The translations under genes were made by a program, and so were the position numbers. This document shows, piece after piece, positions 52,925 to 62,859 of a DNA stretch of 64,000 bases. Numbering within the stretch: position 1 is the first letter of the stretch; every line of letters starts with the position of its first letter. Source of the DNA: Bacillota bacterium. GTDB lineage: Bacteria; Sysuimicrobiota; Sysuimicrobiia; Sysuimicrobiales; Segetimicrobiaceae. The notes beneath the pieces were generated by a model that saw only the letters and a list, made by a program, of their open reading frames with translations, made no database searches and was not told the origin of the DNA. The stretch lies in contig JAJPIA010000144.1 in the NCBI GenBank assembly GCA_021324975.1, positions 17,943 to 81,942 of the forward strand, given 5' to 3'.

Positions 52925-53377
52925 ATGCCCAACGTCACGGCGGTGCCGGCACGGACCGACACGCTCGGCCGCGTCGCGCTCCTGGCCGTCCTGACCGACA
53001 ATCCGCAGACGGTCGTCGCGGGAGCGCCGGCGTATCGGGTCGTGCTCGGCCAGGTCGGGACCATGGACGTGCATAAGATCATCGCCGCGGTTGAGACGGC
53101 CGCGCGGCGGGAGCAGTTGATCGGCACGGAGTACGCGGAGGAGCACGCCCTCTACCACGCGACGCTTGAAGCGCTGCACGGCGTCGGGCGCGGCCAGATC
53201 GCGCTGGGCACGCTGCTCCGGACCGTCGGGCTTCGGTTCTCCCTGGTCAAGGGACCGCGGGGGCCCGGCGACCGCACGACGTGGATCGCGGTGGCCCTGT
53301 ACGGGACCATCGGCCAGCCGGTCAAGGGCATGGAGCACGAGGTGGTCGGGTTGGGCATCGTCCACGCGTCGGCGTAA
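52925..53377 (+). CDS. hutP: HutP, histidine-responsive antiterminator
   Basis: A 150-residue HutP, nearly the Bacillus length. Highly conserved pieces: [71 protein letters not shown] and GLGIVH. The histidines in HALYH and the late histidine bind the metal that L-histidine completes. Activated hexamers bind NAG triplets in the hut leader RNA and prevent termination. The next gene is hutH, with the target leader between. Confidence 0.95.
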   Translation: MPNVTAVPARTDTLGRVALLAVLTDNPQTVVAGAPAYRVVLGQVGTMDVHKIIAAVETAARREQLIGTEYAEEHALYHATLEALHGVGRGQIALGTLLRTVGLRFSLVKGPRGPGDRTTWIAVALYGTIGQPVKGMEHEVVGLGIVHASA

Positions 53378-53424
53378 GGCGGCAGGAGAACGCGAGGACG
53401 CGATCTAAAGCACCGGTAGGCTCA

Positions 53425-53441
53425 GAGCGAGAAGACGGGAG
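53425..53441 (+). promoter_or_regulatory. HutP-binding site (three XAG triplets)
   Basis: GAG (53425-53427), 4 nt, AAG (53432-53434), 4 nt, GAG (53439-53441): exactly the XAG-N4-XAG-N4-XAG spacing HutP requires. It lies between hutP and the terminator. Confidence 0.8.
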
Positions 53442-53442
53442 A

Positions 53443-53472
53443 GGGCCGCGTCGGGACGACGTGGCCCTTTTT
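53443..53472 (+). terminator. Intrinsic terminator controlled by HutP
   Basis: An 11-bp stem (GGGCCGCGTCG / CGACGTGGCCC, one G-T pair) with a GGA loop and five T's, starting directly after the last XAG triplet. Bound HutP should unwind or block this stem, allowing hutH transcription when histidine is present. Confidence 0.85.
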
Positions 53473-53490
53473 GCATGCGGAGGCGCCGGC

Positions 53491-55017
53491 ATGGTGGAGA
53501 TCGACGGCCGCAATCTAACGCTGGAGCAGGTGGAGGCCGTGTCACTCGGCGCGCCGGCCGCGCTTGCGTCTTCCGCCCGGCGCGCGGTGGAACGCTCGCG
53601 CGCGGTGGTGAGCTCGATCGTGGAGACAGGGCGCCCCGTGTACGGCATCTCCACGGGCGTCGGCGAGCTGCGCACAGTCACGATCCCCGCGGATCACGTC
53701 GAGCACCTGCAGCGCAACATCCTGCGCTCGCACGCCGCCGGCGTGGGCAACCCCGTGCCGGATGTCGCGGTGCGCGCGATGATGCTGCTGCGGGCCAACG
53801 CGCTCGCCTGCGGATACTCCGGCGTGCGGCCCGCCGTCATCGAGACCTTGTTGCAGATGCTGGCCAAGGGCGTGCACCCCGTGATCCCGGAGCAGGGATC
53901 GCTCGGCGCGAGCGGGGATCTGGCCCCCCTCGCGCACCTGGCGCTCGTCATGATCGGCGAGGGGGAAGCGATGCTCGGCGGCACGCGGCTGCCGGGAGGT
54001 GCCGCGATGCGCCGGGCCGGCATCGAGCCCCTGGCCCCGCAGGCCAAGGAAGGCCTCGCGCTCATCAACGGGACCCAGTTCATGAGCGCGCTCGGCACGC
54101 TGTTTCTCCTCGACGCGGAGCGCCTGGCGAACCTCGCCGATGTCGCGGGCGCGCTGTCGCTCGAGGCGCTCCGGAGCACCGATGACGCGTTTGCGGAGCG
54201 CTTGCAGGCGGCGCGTCCCCATCCCGGCCAGGTCGAGAGCGCGCGGCACCTTCGCGCATTGCTGGGGGGCAGCTCGCGGATCGTGCAACGTGACTACCAG
54301 CGCGTGCAGGACGCGTACTCCCTCCGGTGCATGCCGCAGGTCCATGGGGCCGTGCGGCAGGCACTCGCGCACCTCCGTGCCGTGCTCGCGATCGAGATCA
54401 ACAGCGCGACCGACAATCCACTGATCTTTCCCGACGACGGCGTTGTCATCTCCGGCGGCAACTTTCACGGGGAGCCGCTGGCGCTCGCGCTGGACTACGC
54501 CACCGCAGCGGTCGCGGAGCTGGCCAGCATCAGTGAACGCCGGATCGAACGCCTCGTCAATCCCTATCTGTCCGGCCTTCCCGCGTTTCTGACGCCGGGC
54601 GGCGGCGTACGGTCCGGGTATATGCTGGCCCAGTACACCGCCGCGGCACTCGTTTCGGAGAACAAGGTGCTGGCCCATCCGGCCAGCGTGGACAGCATCC
54701 CCACGTCGGCGAACCAGGAGGACCACGTCAGCATGGGGGCGCACGCGGCGAGGAAGTCGCTCCAGGTGCTGCGCAACAGCCAGCAGGTGCTGGCGATCGA
54801 GCTCGTGGCGGCGTGCCAGGGAGTCGACTTCGGGACGGGCAATCTTGGCGTCGGGACGAGGGCCGCCCACCGCGCGGTGCGGGAGCGCGTGCCGCGCCTC
54901 GACGACGATCGCGTTCTCAGCAGCGACTTCGCGGCGGCGCTGGAGCTGGTCTGCTCCGGCGCGGTGTTGCGGGCCGCCGCGGACGCCGTACGCGCCGCGT
55001 CGGCACAGACCCCGTGA
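53491..55017 (+). CDS. hutH: Histidine ammonia-lyase
   Basis: A 508-residue HAL. The MIO cofactor triad A140-S141-G142 is in [17 protein letters not shown]; other family marks are [41 protein letters not shown] and [12 protein letters not shown]. It converts L-histidine to urocanate and ammonia, the first step of histidine use. hutU, hutI and hutG are not adjacent, so the rest of the pathway lies elsewhere. Confidence 0.97.
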   Translation: MVEIDGRNLTLEQVEAVSLGAPAALASSARRAVERSRAVVSSIVETGRPVYGISTGVGELRTVTIPADHVEHLQRNILRSHAAGVGNPVPDVAVRAMMLLRANALACGYSGVRPAVIETLLQMLAKGVHPVIPEQGSLGASGDLAPLAHLALVMIGEGEAMLGGTRLPGGAAMRRAGIEPLAPQAKEGLALINGTQFMSALGTLFLLDAERLANLADVAGALSLEALRSTDDAFAERLQAARPHPGQVESARHLRALLGGSSRIVQRDYQRVQDAYSLRCMPQVHGAVRQALAHLRAVLAIEINSATDNPLIFPDDGVVISGGNFHGEPLALALDYATAAVAELASISERRIERLVNPYLSGLPAFLTPGGGVRSGYMLAQYTAAALVSENKVLAHPASVDSIPTSANQEDHVSMGAHAARKSLQVLRNSQQVLAIELVAACQGVDFGTGNLGVGTRAAHRAVRERVPRLDDDRVLSSDFAAALELVCSGAVLRAAADAVRAASAQTP

Positions 55018-55125
55018 CTGGGCTTCGCGCGCTCGGGCCGCACTCGAGCTCCGCGTAGGCGCGGGGCGTGACACCGCCCGAACGGGTTCTTGCTCGCTGC
55101 GTGGGTGCACAGCCGCTCGGAGCCG

Positions 55126-56778
55126 CTAAGCTCTCGACCGGGCGGGTTCGTCGAGCACCGCATCGACGACGTACGGGCCTCCGGCTTCGAGCGCGCGGCG
55201 CAGCGCGGCGGTGACGGCGGAGCCGGCCGCCGTGCGGGTCACGTCGACGCGTTCGCCGTCTGCTCCGAGGGCGCGGGCCAGGCCGACCAGGTCCACGCCC
55301 GTGACATCCACTCCCGGATAGACACGATACTCTGCCGCGCGCCCGCCGAGCGTGGCGAGGCCCTGTTTGAGGATGCCGTAGCCGCCGTTGTTGAGCACGA
55401 TGAGCGCGACGCGGAGGCCGTCCCGCGCCGCCGTCCACAGGCCTTGCGCCGCCATGAGCAGGCTGCCGTCGCCCACGACCGCGAGGACGCGCTGGGCCGG
55501 CCGGGCGAGTCGCACGCCCATGCCTGCCGGGAGCCCCCAGCCGATGGTGCCGCCCTTCTGCCCGAAGTAGGTCCCGGGCCTGCGGCGGGGGATCCGCTCG
55601 AGCACCGCGATCCGCGCGGAAATCGCCTCCTCCACCACGATGTCGTCGGGGCGGAGCACGGCGGCGATGGCATCGACCACGGGCGTGGAGGGCTCGGGGG
55701 CGCCCGGCGAGGCCGCCGCACCCCGCGCATCGGCCCGGGGCGGTGCGGGGCGGCCGACCCTACCCAGCGCCTCGCGCAGCGTCGTGAGCGCGAGCCCGAG
55801 ATCTCCGAAGGCGCCGGCAACCACCGGATGGTTGCGGCCGATGTAGCCCGGAGCCAGATCGAGGTGAACGAGGCGCGTCGTTGCCGGAACGGGGTGCTCG
55901 CCATCGTAGAGAAAGTGCTCGAACGGCGTCAGGCCCACGGCGAGCACGGTATCGTGGGAAGCCAGGCGCGCGCGCACGGCGGCGGCGAAGCGCGGCAGGG
56001 GGCCCTGGGCCTGCGGATGGTCTTGAGGAAAGATGAAGCGCGTTGGAAACGGCTCCAGCGCGACCGGCCAGCCCGTGGTCTCGGCGAGCGCGAGCAACGC
56101 GGCCTCGGCGCCGGCGTGCGCCACACGGTCGCCCGCGACGATGAGCGGGCTTCGCGCGGCGCGCACCGCGCGGGCCACCGCCGCGATGGCCGCCGCATCC
56201 GGTGCCACGCGCATCGGGAGGCGAGGCGTGATGTCCTCCGCCTGCGCGCCGTTTGAGCGCAGCACGTCGAGCGGCACGGCGACAAACACGGGCCCCGTCG
56301 GCGGCGCCAGTGCCTCGCTGAGGGCACGCCGGAGCGCGCGTCCCAGGTCCTCCACATGGGTAACCTCGGACGCCCACTTGACGAGCGGCCGGACCCACCG
56401 CACCATGTCCGAATACAGGAACGGCTCTTGGAGCGCCAAGCGCGTGTCCTGCTGGCCGCTGAGCACGAGCAGCGGCGTGCCGGCCCGGGCGGCGTTGTAA
56501 AGAAGGCCGACGGCGTTCGCGACGCCGCCGGTCGTGTGCAGGATGAGCACGCCGGGGCGGCCCGATGCCTGCGCGTACCCATCGGCCATGCCCACCGCGA
56601 CGCTTTCCTGGAGTGCCAGGTGGTAACGGAGGCCTTCGAAGCCGACTAACTCGTCGAGAAGCGGCAGTTCGGTGGTCCCGGGGTTGCCGAAGACGTGTTC
56701 CACCCCGGCCGACCGGAGCATGTCGAGGACGGCCCGCGCGCCGTTCACCGGATCATCACGAGGCGCCCGCGACCCCAC
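55126..56778 (-). CDS. ThDP enzyme, benzoylformate decarboxylase-like
   Basis: A 550-residue full-length ThDP enzyme: VEHVFGNPGTTELPLLDELV, ALQESVAVGMADGYAQASGR, GQQDTRLALQEPFLY and cofactor motif GDGSLLMAAQGLWTAARDG followed by LNNGGYGIL. The N-terminal pattern is closest to benzoylformate decarboxylase, but related acetolactate synthase-like enzymes cannot be excluded. The GTG at 56778 or the GTG ten codons later (56748) may be used. It is the only gene read leftward in this part of the window. Confidence 0.8.
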   Translation of the reverse strand: MGSRAPRDDPVNGARAVLDMLRSAGVEHVFGNPGTTELPLLDELVGFEGLRYHLALQESVAVGMADGYAQASGRPGVLILHTTGGVANAVGLLYNAARAGTPLLVLSGQQDTRLALQEPFLYSDMVRWVRPLVKWASEVTHVEDLGRALRRALSEALAPPTGPVFVAVPLDVLRSNGAQAEDITPRLPMRVAPDAAAIAAVARAVRAARSPLIVAGDRVAHAGAEAALLALAETTGWPVALEPFPTRFIFPQDHPQAQGPLPRFAAAVRARLASHDTVLAVGLTPFEHFLYDGEHPVPATTRLVHLDLAPGYIGRNHPVVAGAFGDLGLALTTLREALGRVGRPAPPRADARGAAASPGAPEPSTPVVDAIAAVLRPDDIVVEEAISARIAVLERIPRRRPGTYFGQKGGTIGWGLPAGMGVRLARPAQRVLAVVGDGSLLMAAQGLWTAARDGLRVALIVLNNGGYGILKQGLATLGGRAAEYRVYPGVDVTGVDLVGLARALGADGERVDVTRTAAGSAVTAALRRALEAGGPYVVDAVLDEPARSRA

Positions 56779-57088
56779 CCCGCCGCGGTCACCGGGCCGG
56801 CGGCGCGGGCGGAACGAATGCCGTCCAAGAACACGCCGTCTTCACCCTCCTGATGCCCGGCGGCCGCGACGCGCGGCGTTGCGAGCGCGCTTCGACGCTG
56901 CGGCGGCGGAACCCCTGCTCCCGCACGCGCGGCGGCGTCGCCGAGCGACTAGGAGTCTCCGGACGCAGCCCCGAACGAGTGGCGGGGGCGTGTTGCGGGA
57001 GGCGCGTGCGCGCGTGACGGTGGAACATGCCCGTTCGGCCGTTGCGGAGGCCGGCGTCGCTCCTCGGCGCGGGTGGGGCGGTCGCGTC
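56779..57088. other. Gap between the decarboxylase and sugar transporter
   Basis: 310 bp without a recognisable gene. The permease frame is open upstream to a GTG at 57014, so part may be coding. Divergent promoters are expected here but not visible. Confidence 0.4.
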
Positions 57089-58030
57089 ATGCAATCGTAT
57101 GAAGCGGCGATCTACGCGGCGCTGCTGCTCGTGGTGGTGGCGGTGTCGATCGCGACGCCGCGCTTTCTCTCGCCCGACAACCTCTTTGAGGTGGCGCGCA
57201 ATTTCTCGTTCATCGCCGCGGCGGGCGTGGGCGAGGCGATCGTCATCATCGGCGGAGGCGGCGGCATCGATCTGTCGGTCGGGTCCGTGATGGGACTCGG
57301 CGGCGTCGTTGCCACCAAGTTGCTCGGCATGAACCTGGGGCTGCTCCCGGTCCTCGGGCTGGGGGTCGCCGCGGGCTGGGCATGCGGCGCCACGAACGGC
57401 CTCCTGGTGACCAAAGCCAAAATGACGCCGTTGATTCCCACGCTGGGCGTGCTGTCGATCGCGCACGGGCTCGCGCTGGTCATCACCCAGGGATACCCCC
57501 TGTCGTCGCTCGGGCCCGCCAGTCCCGCCTTCATCGCGCTCGGCGCGGGCTACGTCGGTCCCGTGCCGAACCCGGTCGTGTACATGGCGCTCGTGGTGCT
57601 CGTGGGCTGGGCGGTCCTCACGCACACGCCGTTTGGCTACGATCTCTACTCGGTCGGCGGGAACGACGAGGCCAGCCACCTGAGCGGCATCCGCGTCACG
57701 CGGGTGCGCCTCGCGGCGTACATGATCAGCGGCGCGCTCGCCGCCCTCACCGGGATTCTCCTCGCGGCGCGGCTCTCGGTCGGGGACGCGACCACCGGGC
57801 AAGGTGAGGAGCTCAACGTCATCGCCGCGGCCGTCATCGGCGGCGTGAGCCTGCTCGGCGGGCAGGGCTCCGTGCTCGGGTTGTTTGCCGGCGCCGCCCT
57901 GATCGGCGTGCTGTTGAACGCGATGGTGCTCACGGGCGTGCCGGCGTTCTGGCAGGAGGTCGTGATCGGGAGCACCATTATCGTGGCGGTGCTCCTCGAT
58001 CGACTGCGCATTCGTCTGGCGCGGGATTGA
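57089..58030 (+). CDS. Sugar ABC transporter permease (RbsC/FrcC-like)
   Basis: A 313-residue permease with 8-10 helices: TPRFLSPDNLFEVARNFS, GGGGGIDLSVGSVMGLGG, NGLLVTKAKMTPLIPTLG and GGVSLLGGQGSVLGLFAG, all typical of the BPD_transp_2 sugar group. The ATG at 57089 is chosen although GTG at 57014 is possible. It forms one transporter with the next two genes. Confidence 0.9.
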   Translation: MQSYEAAIYAALLLVVVAVSIATPRFLSPDNLFEVARNFSFIAAAGVGEAIVIIGGGGGIDLSVGSVMGLGGVVATKLLGMNLGLLPVLGLGVAAGWACGATNGLLVTKAKMTPLIPTLGVLSIAHGLALVITQGYPLSSLGPASPAFIALGAGYVGPVPNPVVYMALVVLVGWAVLTHTPFGYDLYSVGGNDEASHLSGIRVTRVRLAAYMISGALAALTGILLAARLSVGDATTGQGEELNVIAAAVIGGVSLLGGQGSVLGLFAGAALIGVLLNAMVLTGVPAFWQEVVIGSTIIVAVLLDRLRIRLARD

Positions 58031-58104
58031 GCCGGTGGAACGCGGCAGTCGGGGCTCGCGTAGGAAGCACTTGAGGACACCAGAACAAAAGGGGAGGGAT
58101 CGGT

Positions 58105-59079
58105 ATGCGCGCATGGCGTGTCGTTGCATCGGTCGTCCTGGCAGTCGCGCTCGCGGGCCCCTGGCTTGGGGCGGCTCCCGCCCAGGGCGCCAAAGCGCTC
58201 GTCTTCGCCATCGTGCCAAAAGCCATCAACAACCCGTTCTACAACGACGTCCGCCGGGGATGCGAGGACGAGGCGAAGAAGCTCGGCGTCACCTGCGACT
58301 ACACGGGACCGACGGTGACCGAGATTCAGCCGCAGACGCAGGTGCTGGAGAGTCTCATTCAGCGGCATGTTGACGGGATGGCGATCGCGCCGGTGGACGG
58401 TAAGGCGGCCGTGCCCATCATCGACCAAGCGATGGGCGCGGGGATCGCCGTCGTGACGTTCGACTCGGACGCGGCGCCGGGATCGAAGCGGCTCGCCTTC
58501 ATCGGCACCGACAACTACGCCGGCGGGGTGGCGCTGGGCAAACAGTTCGCCAAGGCGTTGCCGGGCGGCGGGAAGTACGCCATTATCACAGGCGGCCTCG
58601 GCGCGGAGAACCTGAACGAGCGCATCAAGGGCGTCCGCGACGGACTCAAGGCTGCGGGCGCCGCGAGCAAGTTCACCGAAGTGTCCGGTTCGCCGTTCCC
58701 CTGCAACGACGACGTGAACCGGTCGGTCCAGCTCATCGAGCAAAACCTCACCGCGCATCCCGACCTGAGCGGCATCGTCGCCGTCGGCGGCTGGCCGCTG
58801 TTTGCGCCCGAGGCATATAAGCAGGCGCTCAAGCCGAAGGCGACGGCCATGGCTTCAGGCAAGTTCGTCGTGGTATCGTTCGACACGCTGCAGCAGGAGC
58901 TACAGTTGCTCCACGGTGGGTACGTCAGCGCCTTGGTGGGCCAGCGCCCGTATGAGATGGGAGTCGATAGCATCCGGGCGCTCTACAACTACGTGACGAG
59001 GAAGACGAAGCCGCGGGATCCGTGGCACACGGGTCTCGACATCGTGACCAAGGCGAACGTGGGCCAGTTCCTCAAGTGA
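58105..59079 (+). CDS. Sugar-binding protein (RbsB/Peripla_BP_4 type)
   Basis: A 324-residue binding protein: signal peptide (VVASVVLAVALAGPWLGA, cleavage near AQG), then FAIVPKAINNPFYNDVRRGC, LESLIQRHVDGMAIAP, VVTFDSDAAPG and IGTDNYAGGVALGKQ. The fold binds pentoses, hexoses or 6-deoxy sugars. GGGGAGGGA precedes ATG. Confidence 0.92.
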   Translation: MRAWRVVASVVLAVALAGPWLGAAPAQGAKALVFAIVPKAINNPFYNDVRRGCEDEAKKLGVTCDYTGPTVTEIQPQTQVLESLIQRHVDGMAIAPVDGKAAVPIIDQAMGAGIAVVTFDSDAAPGSKRLAFIGTDNYAGGVALGKQFAKALPGGGKYAIITGGLGAENLNERIKGVRDGLKAAGAASKFTEVSGSPFPCNDDVNRSVQLIEQNLTAHPDLSGIVAVGGWPLFAPEAYKQALKPKATAMASGKFVVVSFDTLQQELQLLHGGYVSALVGQRPYEMGVDSIRALYNYVTRKTKPRDPWHTGLDIVTKANVGQFLK

Positions 59080-59142
59080 GCGGGTAAGCGGCGCCGGCCG
59101 GGGCGGCGAGGAGCCGGCCCGGCCCTCCGTGGAGCACCGGCG

Positions 59143-59943
59143 ATGACGTCGGCGGTCGTGGAGATGCGGGCCATCGAGAAGCACTTCGGGGCGGTCCACG
59201 CGCTCCGCGGGGTCGATCTCGACCTCTTGCCCGGCGAAGTTCTGGGGCTCGTCGGCGACAACGCCGCCGGCAAGTCGACGCTGATGAAGGTCTTGTCCGG
59301 CGCGATCTCGCCCGACGGCGGGCAGATCCTGTTTCGCGGGGCGCCGGTGCGGTTTACGTCGCCGGCCGAGGCGCGGGTGCGCGGGATCGAGATGGTGTAT
59401 CAGGACTTCGCCCTGTGCAACAACCTCGACATCGCGCAGAACATCTTCCTGGGGCGGTGGCCGGTCCGTGCCGGTGTCCTCGTGGATCGCCGCGCCATGC
59501 ACCGCGCCGCGGAAGCGATGCTCGAGCGGCTGCGCATCGACGTGCCCTCGGTGACGGTGCAGGTTAGGCACCTCTCCGGCGGCCGCCGGCAGAGCGTGGC
59601 CATCGCGCGGGCGCTGTCCTTCAACCCGGCGGTCCTCATCCTGGACGAGCCGACGGCCAACCTGTCACCCGGTGCCACCCACGAGGTGCTCCGCTTGGTC
59701 GCGGACCTCAAGCAGCACGGCGTGGGCGTGATCCTGATCAGCCACCGCCTCCAGGAGGTGTTCGCGATCGGCGACCGCGTCGCCGTCCTCAAGCAGGGCC
59801 GCCGCGTCGCCACCCGGCGCGTGCGTGACGCCACGGAGGACGAGATCCTGGAACTCATCGTCACGGGCGGCCGCGCGGCCCCGGCGAATTCGGACCGGCC
59901 CCTCGATGCCGGCGGCGGCCTGGAGAGCCCGGTCGGGGGATGA
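59143..59943 (+). CDS. Sugar ABC transporter ATPase, single domain
   Basis: A 266-residue ATPase: Walker A GDNAAGKST, Q-loop MVYQDFALC, signature LSGGRRQS, Walker B VLILDEPTANLS and switch ISHR. RbsA-type ATPases normally have two tandem domains (~500 residues); this one has a single domain, like FrcA, and should work as a dimer. It completes the permease/binding-protein set. Confidence 0.92.
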   Translation: MTSAVVEMRAIEKHFGAVHALRGVDLDLLPGEVLGLVGDNAAGKSTLMKVLSGAISPDGGQILFRGAPVRFTSPAEARVRGIEMVYQDFALCNNLDIAQNIFLGRWPVRAGVLVDRRAMHRAAEAMLERLRIDVPSVTVQVRHLSGGRRQSVAIARALSFNPAVLILDEPTANLSPGATHEVLRLVADLKQHGVGVILISHRLQEVFAIGDRVAVLKQGRRVATRRVRDATEDEILELIVTGGRAAPANSDRPLDAGGGLESPVGG

Positions 59944-59972
59944 GGCGCGTCGGGAGGCGCCGGTAGGGATCG

Positions 59973-60983
59973 GTGGATCCGGCGGAGCGGGTGCGTCTCG
60001 GTAAGTCCGGCCTCCACGTGACCCGTTTGGGGCTCGGGACGGCGCCGATCGGGGGGTTGTTTACGCCGGTCGCCGATGCCGAGGCCCGGGCCACAGTCGA
60101 ACGCGCCCACACCGAAGGACTCCGGCTGTACGATACGGCGCCACTGTACGGTCACGGGCTCGCCGAGCAGCGGCTGGGCAGCGTGCTGCGCCGGTATCCG
60201 CGCGGGGAGGTCGTGGTGGCGACAAAAGTCGGGCGCCTCCTCCGCGCCGGCGCGCCGAGCGACGAGACCCAGTTCCCCGATGGCCGGCCGCTCTATCCGG
60301 GCGCCCTGCCATTCAATCCGGTTTTCGACTTCACGTACGACGGCGCGCTGCGGTCGTTCGAGGAGAGCCTCGATCGGCTCGGGCTCGACCGGGTCGACAT
60401 TCTGCACATTCACGATCCGGACGATCACTACGAGGCGGCGCTCCATGGCGCGTACCGTGCGGTGGCGCGGCTCCGCAGCGAGGGGACGATCGGGGCCGTC
60501 GGCGTGGGCATGAACCAGGCCGGCATACTGCTGCGGTTCGCGCGCGACGCGGACGTCGACTGCTTCCTGGTGGCGGGACGCTATACGCTGTTGGACCAGG
60601 AGGCGCTCCCTGAACTCCTGCCCGCGTGCGTGGCGCGGGGTATCGCGGTGATCGCGGCCGGCGTCTACAACAGCGGCGTGCTCGCCTCACCCAGCCCGGG
60701 CGCCACCTTCAACTACGTGCCCGCCCCCCCGGCGACGCTGGCCAAGGCGCGCCGGCTGGAGGCGGTGTGCGCGTCGCACGGCGTCCCGCTGCGCGCCGCG
60801 GCCGTGCAGTTTCCGCTGGGCCATCCGGCGGTGGCGGCCGTGCTCGTGGGGTGCCGGTCCGCGGCGGAGGTCGCGGACAACGTGCGGATGTTTCGCCATC
60901 GCATTCCGGCCTCGTGCTGGGACGACCTGCGAAGGGCGCGGCTCCTTGCGGACGAGGTGCCGGTACCCGCAGGGGCGGCATGA
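59973..60983 (+). CDS. Aldo/keto reductase, L-fucose/aldose 1-dehydrogenase-like
   Basis: A 336-residue AKR. Active-site residues are visible: Asp and Tyr in LYDTAPLYGHGLAEQRLG, Lys in VVATKVGRLL, His in DILHIHDPDDH. The closest described group is D-threo-aldose 1-dehydrogenase (L-fucose dehydrogenase), which oxidises sugars to lactones. It overlaps the lactonase gene by ATGA, supporting consecutive steps. Confidence 0.82.
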   Translation: MDPAERVRLGKSGLHVTRLGLGTAPIGGLFTPVADAEARATVERAHTEGLRLYDTAPLYGHGLAEQRLGSVLRRYPRGEVVVATKVGRLLRAGAPSDETQFPDGRPLYPGALPFNPVFDFTYDGALRSFEESLDRLGLDRVDILHIHDPDDHYEAALHGAYRAVARLRSEGTIGAVGVGMNQAGILLRFARDADVDCFLVAGRYTLLDQEALPELLPACVARGIAVIAAGVYNSGVLASPSPGATFNYVPAPPATLAKARRLEAVCASHGVPLRAAAVQFPLGHPAVAAVLVGCRSAAEVADNVRMFRHRIPASCWDDLRRARLLADEVPVPAGAA

Positions 60984-61837
60984 TCGACGCTCACCACCAC
61001 TTCTGGGATCCGGCGTCGGCGGACTACCCCTGGATGACGGGCGAGTTCGAGCCGGTCCGCCGCCGGTTTGGGCCGGAGGATCTCCAGCCCTTGTTGCGCG
61101 CGTGCGGGGTCGGACGCACGGTGCTCGTCCAGACACGCGCGAGCCTGGACGAATCCGCGGAGTTCCTCCGCATCGCGTCCCGAACCGAGTTCATCGCGGG
61201 GGTCGTCGCCTGGATCGATCTCACGGCGACGGACGTCCCGGATCAGCTGCGCACGCTCCGGTCCGCGCCGGGCGGCGGCCGGCTCGTCGGGATCCGGCAC
61301 CAGGTCCACGATGAGCCGGATCCGGGCTGGCTCCTGCGGGTCGACGTGCGCCGCGGGCTCCGCGCGGTCGAGGCCGAGGGTCTGGTCTACGACCTGCTCG
61401 TCAGGACGCGAGAACTCCCGGCCGCCCACGAGATCGCGCGCGACTTTCCGGGATTGCGCCTCGTGGTGGACCATCTCGCGAAGCCTCCGCTGCGCACGCG
61501 CGAGCTCGGGCCGTGGCGCGACGCGATGGCGCCGCTGGCTGCGTGCCCCAACGTGGTGTGCAAGCTCTCGGGGCTCATTACCGAAGCCGACTGGCGGACG
61601 TGGCGGCCGGACGACCTCGGGGACTGCGTCCGCTCGGCCGTGGCATGGTTCGGTGAGGACCGGCTCCTCTTCGGCTCGGACTGGCCCGTATGCCTGCTCG
61701 CCGGAACCTATGCCGACGTCCTCGCGGCGCTCCGTCACGCGCTCGCCGATCTCCCGCCTGAGGCGCACGGGAAGGTCTTCGGTGCCAACGCGGCACGCGT
61801 TTACCGGCTCTCAGGCTCCGCCGACGGTCAGGAGTAA
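60980..61837 (+). CDS. Amidohydrolase, L-fuconolactonase-like
   Basis: A 285-residue COG3618 amidohydrolase: DAHHHFWDP (metal HxH), GVRHQVH-like GIRHQVHDEPD, VDHLAKPP, CKLSGLITEA and LFGSDWPVC. The family hydrolyses aldonolactones such as L-fucono-1,5-lactone. Combined with the dehydrogenase it suggests sugar to lactone to aldonate; the dehydratase and later steps are not in the window. Its 3' end overlaps the ZIP gene on the other strand by 27 bp. Confidence 0.82.
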   Translation: MIDAHHHFWDPASADYPWMTGEFEPVRRRFGPEDLQPLLRACGVGRTVLVQTRASLDESAEFLRIASRTEFIAGVVAWIDLTATDVPDQLRTLRSAPGGGRLVGIRHQVHDEPDPGWLLRVDVRRGLRAVEAEGLVYDLLVRTRELPAAHEIARDFPGLRLVVDHLAKPPLRTRELGPWRDAMAPLAACPNVVCKLSGLITEADWRTWRPDDLGDCVRSAVAWFGEDRLLFGSDWPVCLLAGTYADVLAALRHALADLPPEAHGKVFGANAARVYRLSGSADGQE

Positions 61838-62596
61838 GTCTGTGCCGTAGGCGAAGAGGAATCCGATCACGAGCGCCCACGCGGCGCTGACCGGCGCGCG
61901 GAAGCGTCGGCCGACGGCAAACATTTCCCCGACGATGTAAAAGAGCGCGCCCGCCGCGAGGGCGAGGAAGAGGACGAACGCCATGGGCGAGGTCGCGCGG
62001 TAGCCGATGAGCGTCCCGACGAACGTCGGCCCGCCGCCGATCAGGCCGGCGAGGCCGAGGAACGGCCACGAGGTCGCTTCCCCCGCCGCGGCGAGCGGCG
62101 ACGCCACCGCAAATCCCTCCGTCACGTTGTGGAGTCCAAACCCGATGATGAGGATGACCGCGAACCCGATGGCTCCCGTGGCGGCGGCCTGCCCGATCGC
62201 CAGGCCCTCGGAAAAATTGTGCAGTCCCAGTCCGGTCGCGATCATGAGCGTGAGGGCGTGTCCGGGCCGGGGAGCGGCGGACGTGCGCCGGAGCATCGCA
62301 TCGTGGAAGGTTACCAAACCGACGACGCCGACGACCAGGCCCACAGCAAGCATGAGGACGAGCGACAGGAACAGCCCCCAGTGACCGGACCGCATGCCCG
62401 CACGCATCGCGGCCCCGATCGGCTCCTGCGCCTTCGAGAGCACGTCCCAGATGAGGAACAGCAGGATGCCGAGCGCAAATGCATTGAGGACGTTCTGGAA
62501 CGACTTCGGCTGCCGGCCGAGACCGGCGACGGGGATTCCAAGGTAGATCGTAAACCCCGCCACCGCGCCGAGCGCGGTCGTCTGCCAGATCGTCAT
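61811..62596 (-). CDS. ZIP-family metal transporter
   Basis: A 261-residue protein with eight helices and both ZIP metal motifs: GLGLHNFSEGLAIG and IGFGLHNVTEGFAV. Likely imports Zn, Fe or Mn into the cytoplasm. GAGGAGGGA upstream sets ATG at 62596; an earlier start eight codons upstream would cover that site. Confidence 0.92.
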   Translation of the reverse strand: MTIWQTTALGAVAGFTIYLGIPVAGLGRQPKSFQNVLNAFALGILLFLIWDVLSKAQEPIGAAMRAGMRSGHWGLFLSLVLMLAVGLVVGVVGLVTFHDAMLRRTSAAPRPGHALTLMIATGLGLHNFSEGLAIGQAAATGAIGFAVILIIGFGLHNVTEGFAVASPLAAAGEATSWPFLGLAGLIGGGPTFVGTLIGYRATSPMAFVLFLALAAGALFYIVGEMFAVGRRFRAPVSAAWALVIGFLFAYGTDLLLTVGGA

Positions 62597-62859
62597 CGGT
62601 GCGTTCCCTCCTCGCCGCAAACGCAGGACACGCGAGACTACATCCGCCTTCTAGCGTGCGGTCGGGCGAGGGGCACGTCAAGCGGGATTCGCGGCCGTCG
62701 GCGCGGCGGGCTTGCGGCACACGGGCGCGCACGCGTTCGTAAGGATCTGGCGCACGTAAAACGATGGCCGTCTGGCGGAGCCCGAGGGTGTCCTAGTGGG
62801 CCGGCGCGGCCTCGCGGCGGCGCCGTGCGCACGGGAACGTGGCCGCGGTACAGAGATCC
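62597..62859. other. Gap upstream of the ZIP gene
   Basis: No gene or motif is recognised. It must contain the promoter of the minus-strand ZIP gene. Confidence 0.4.
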
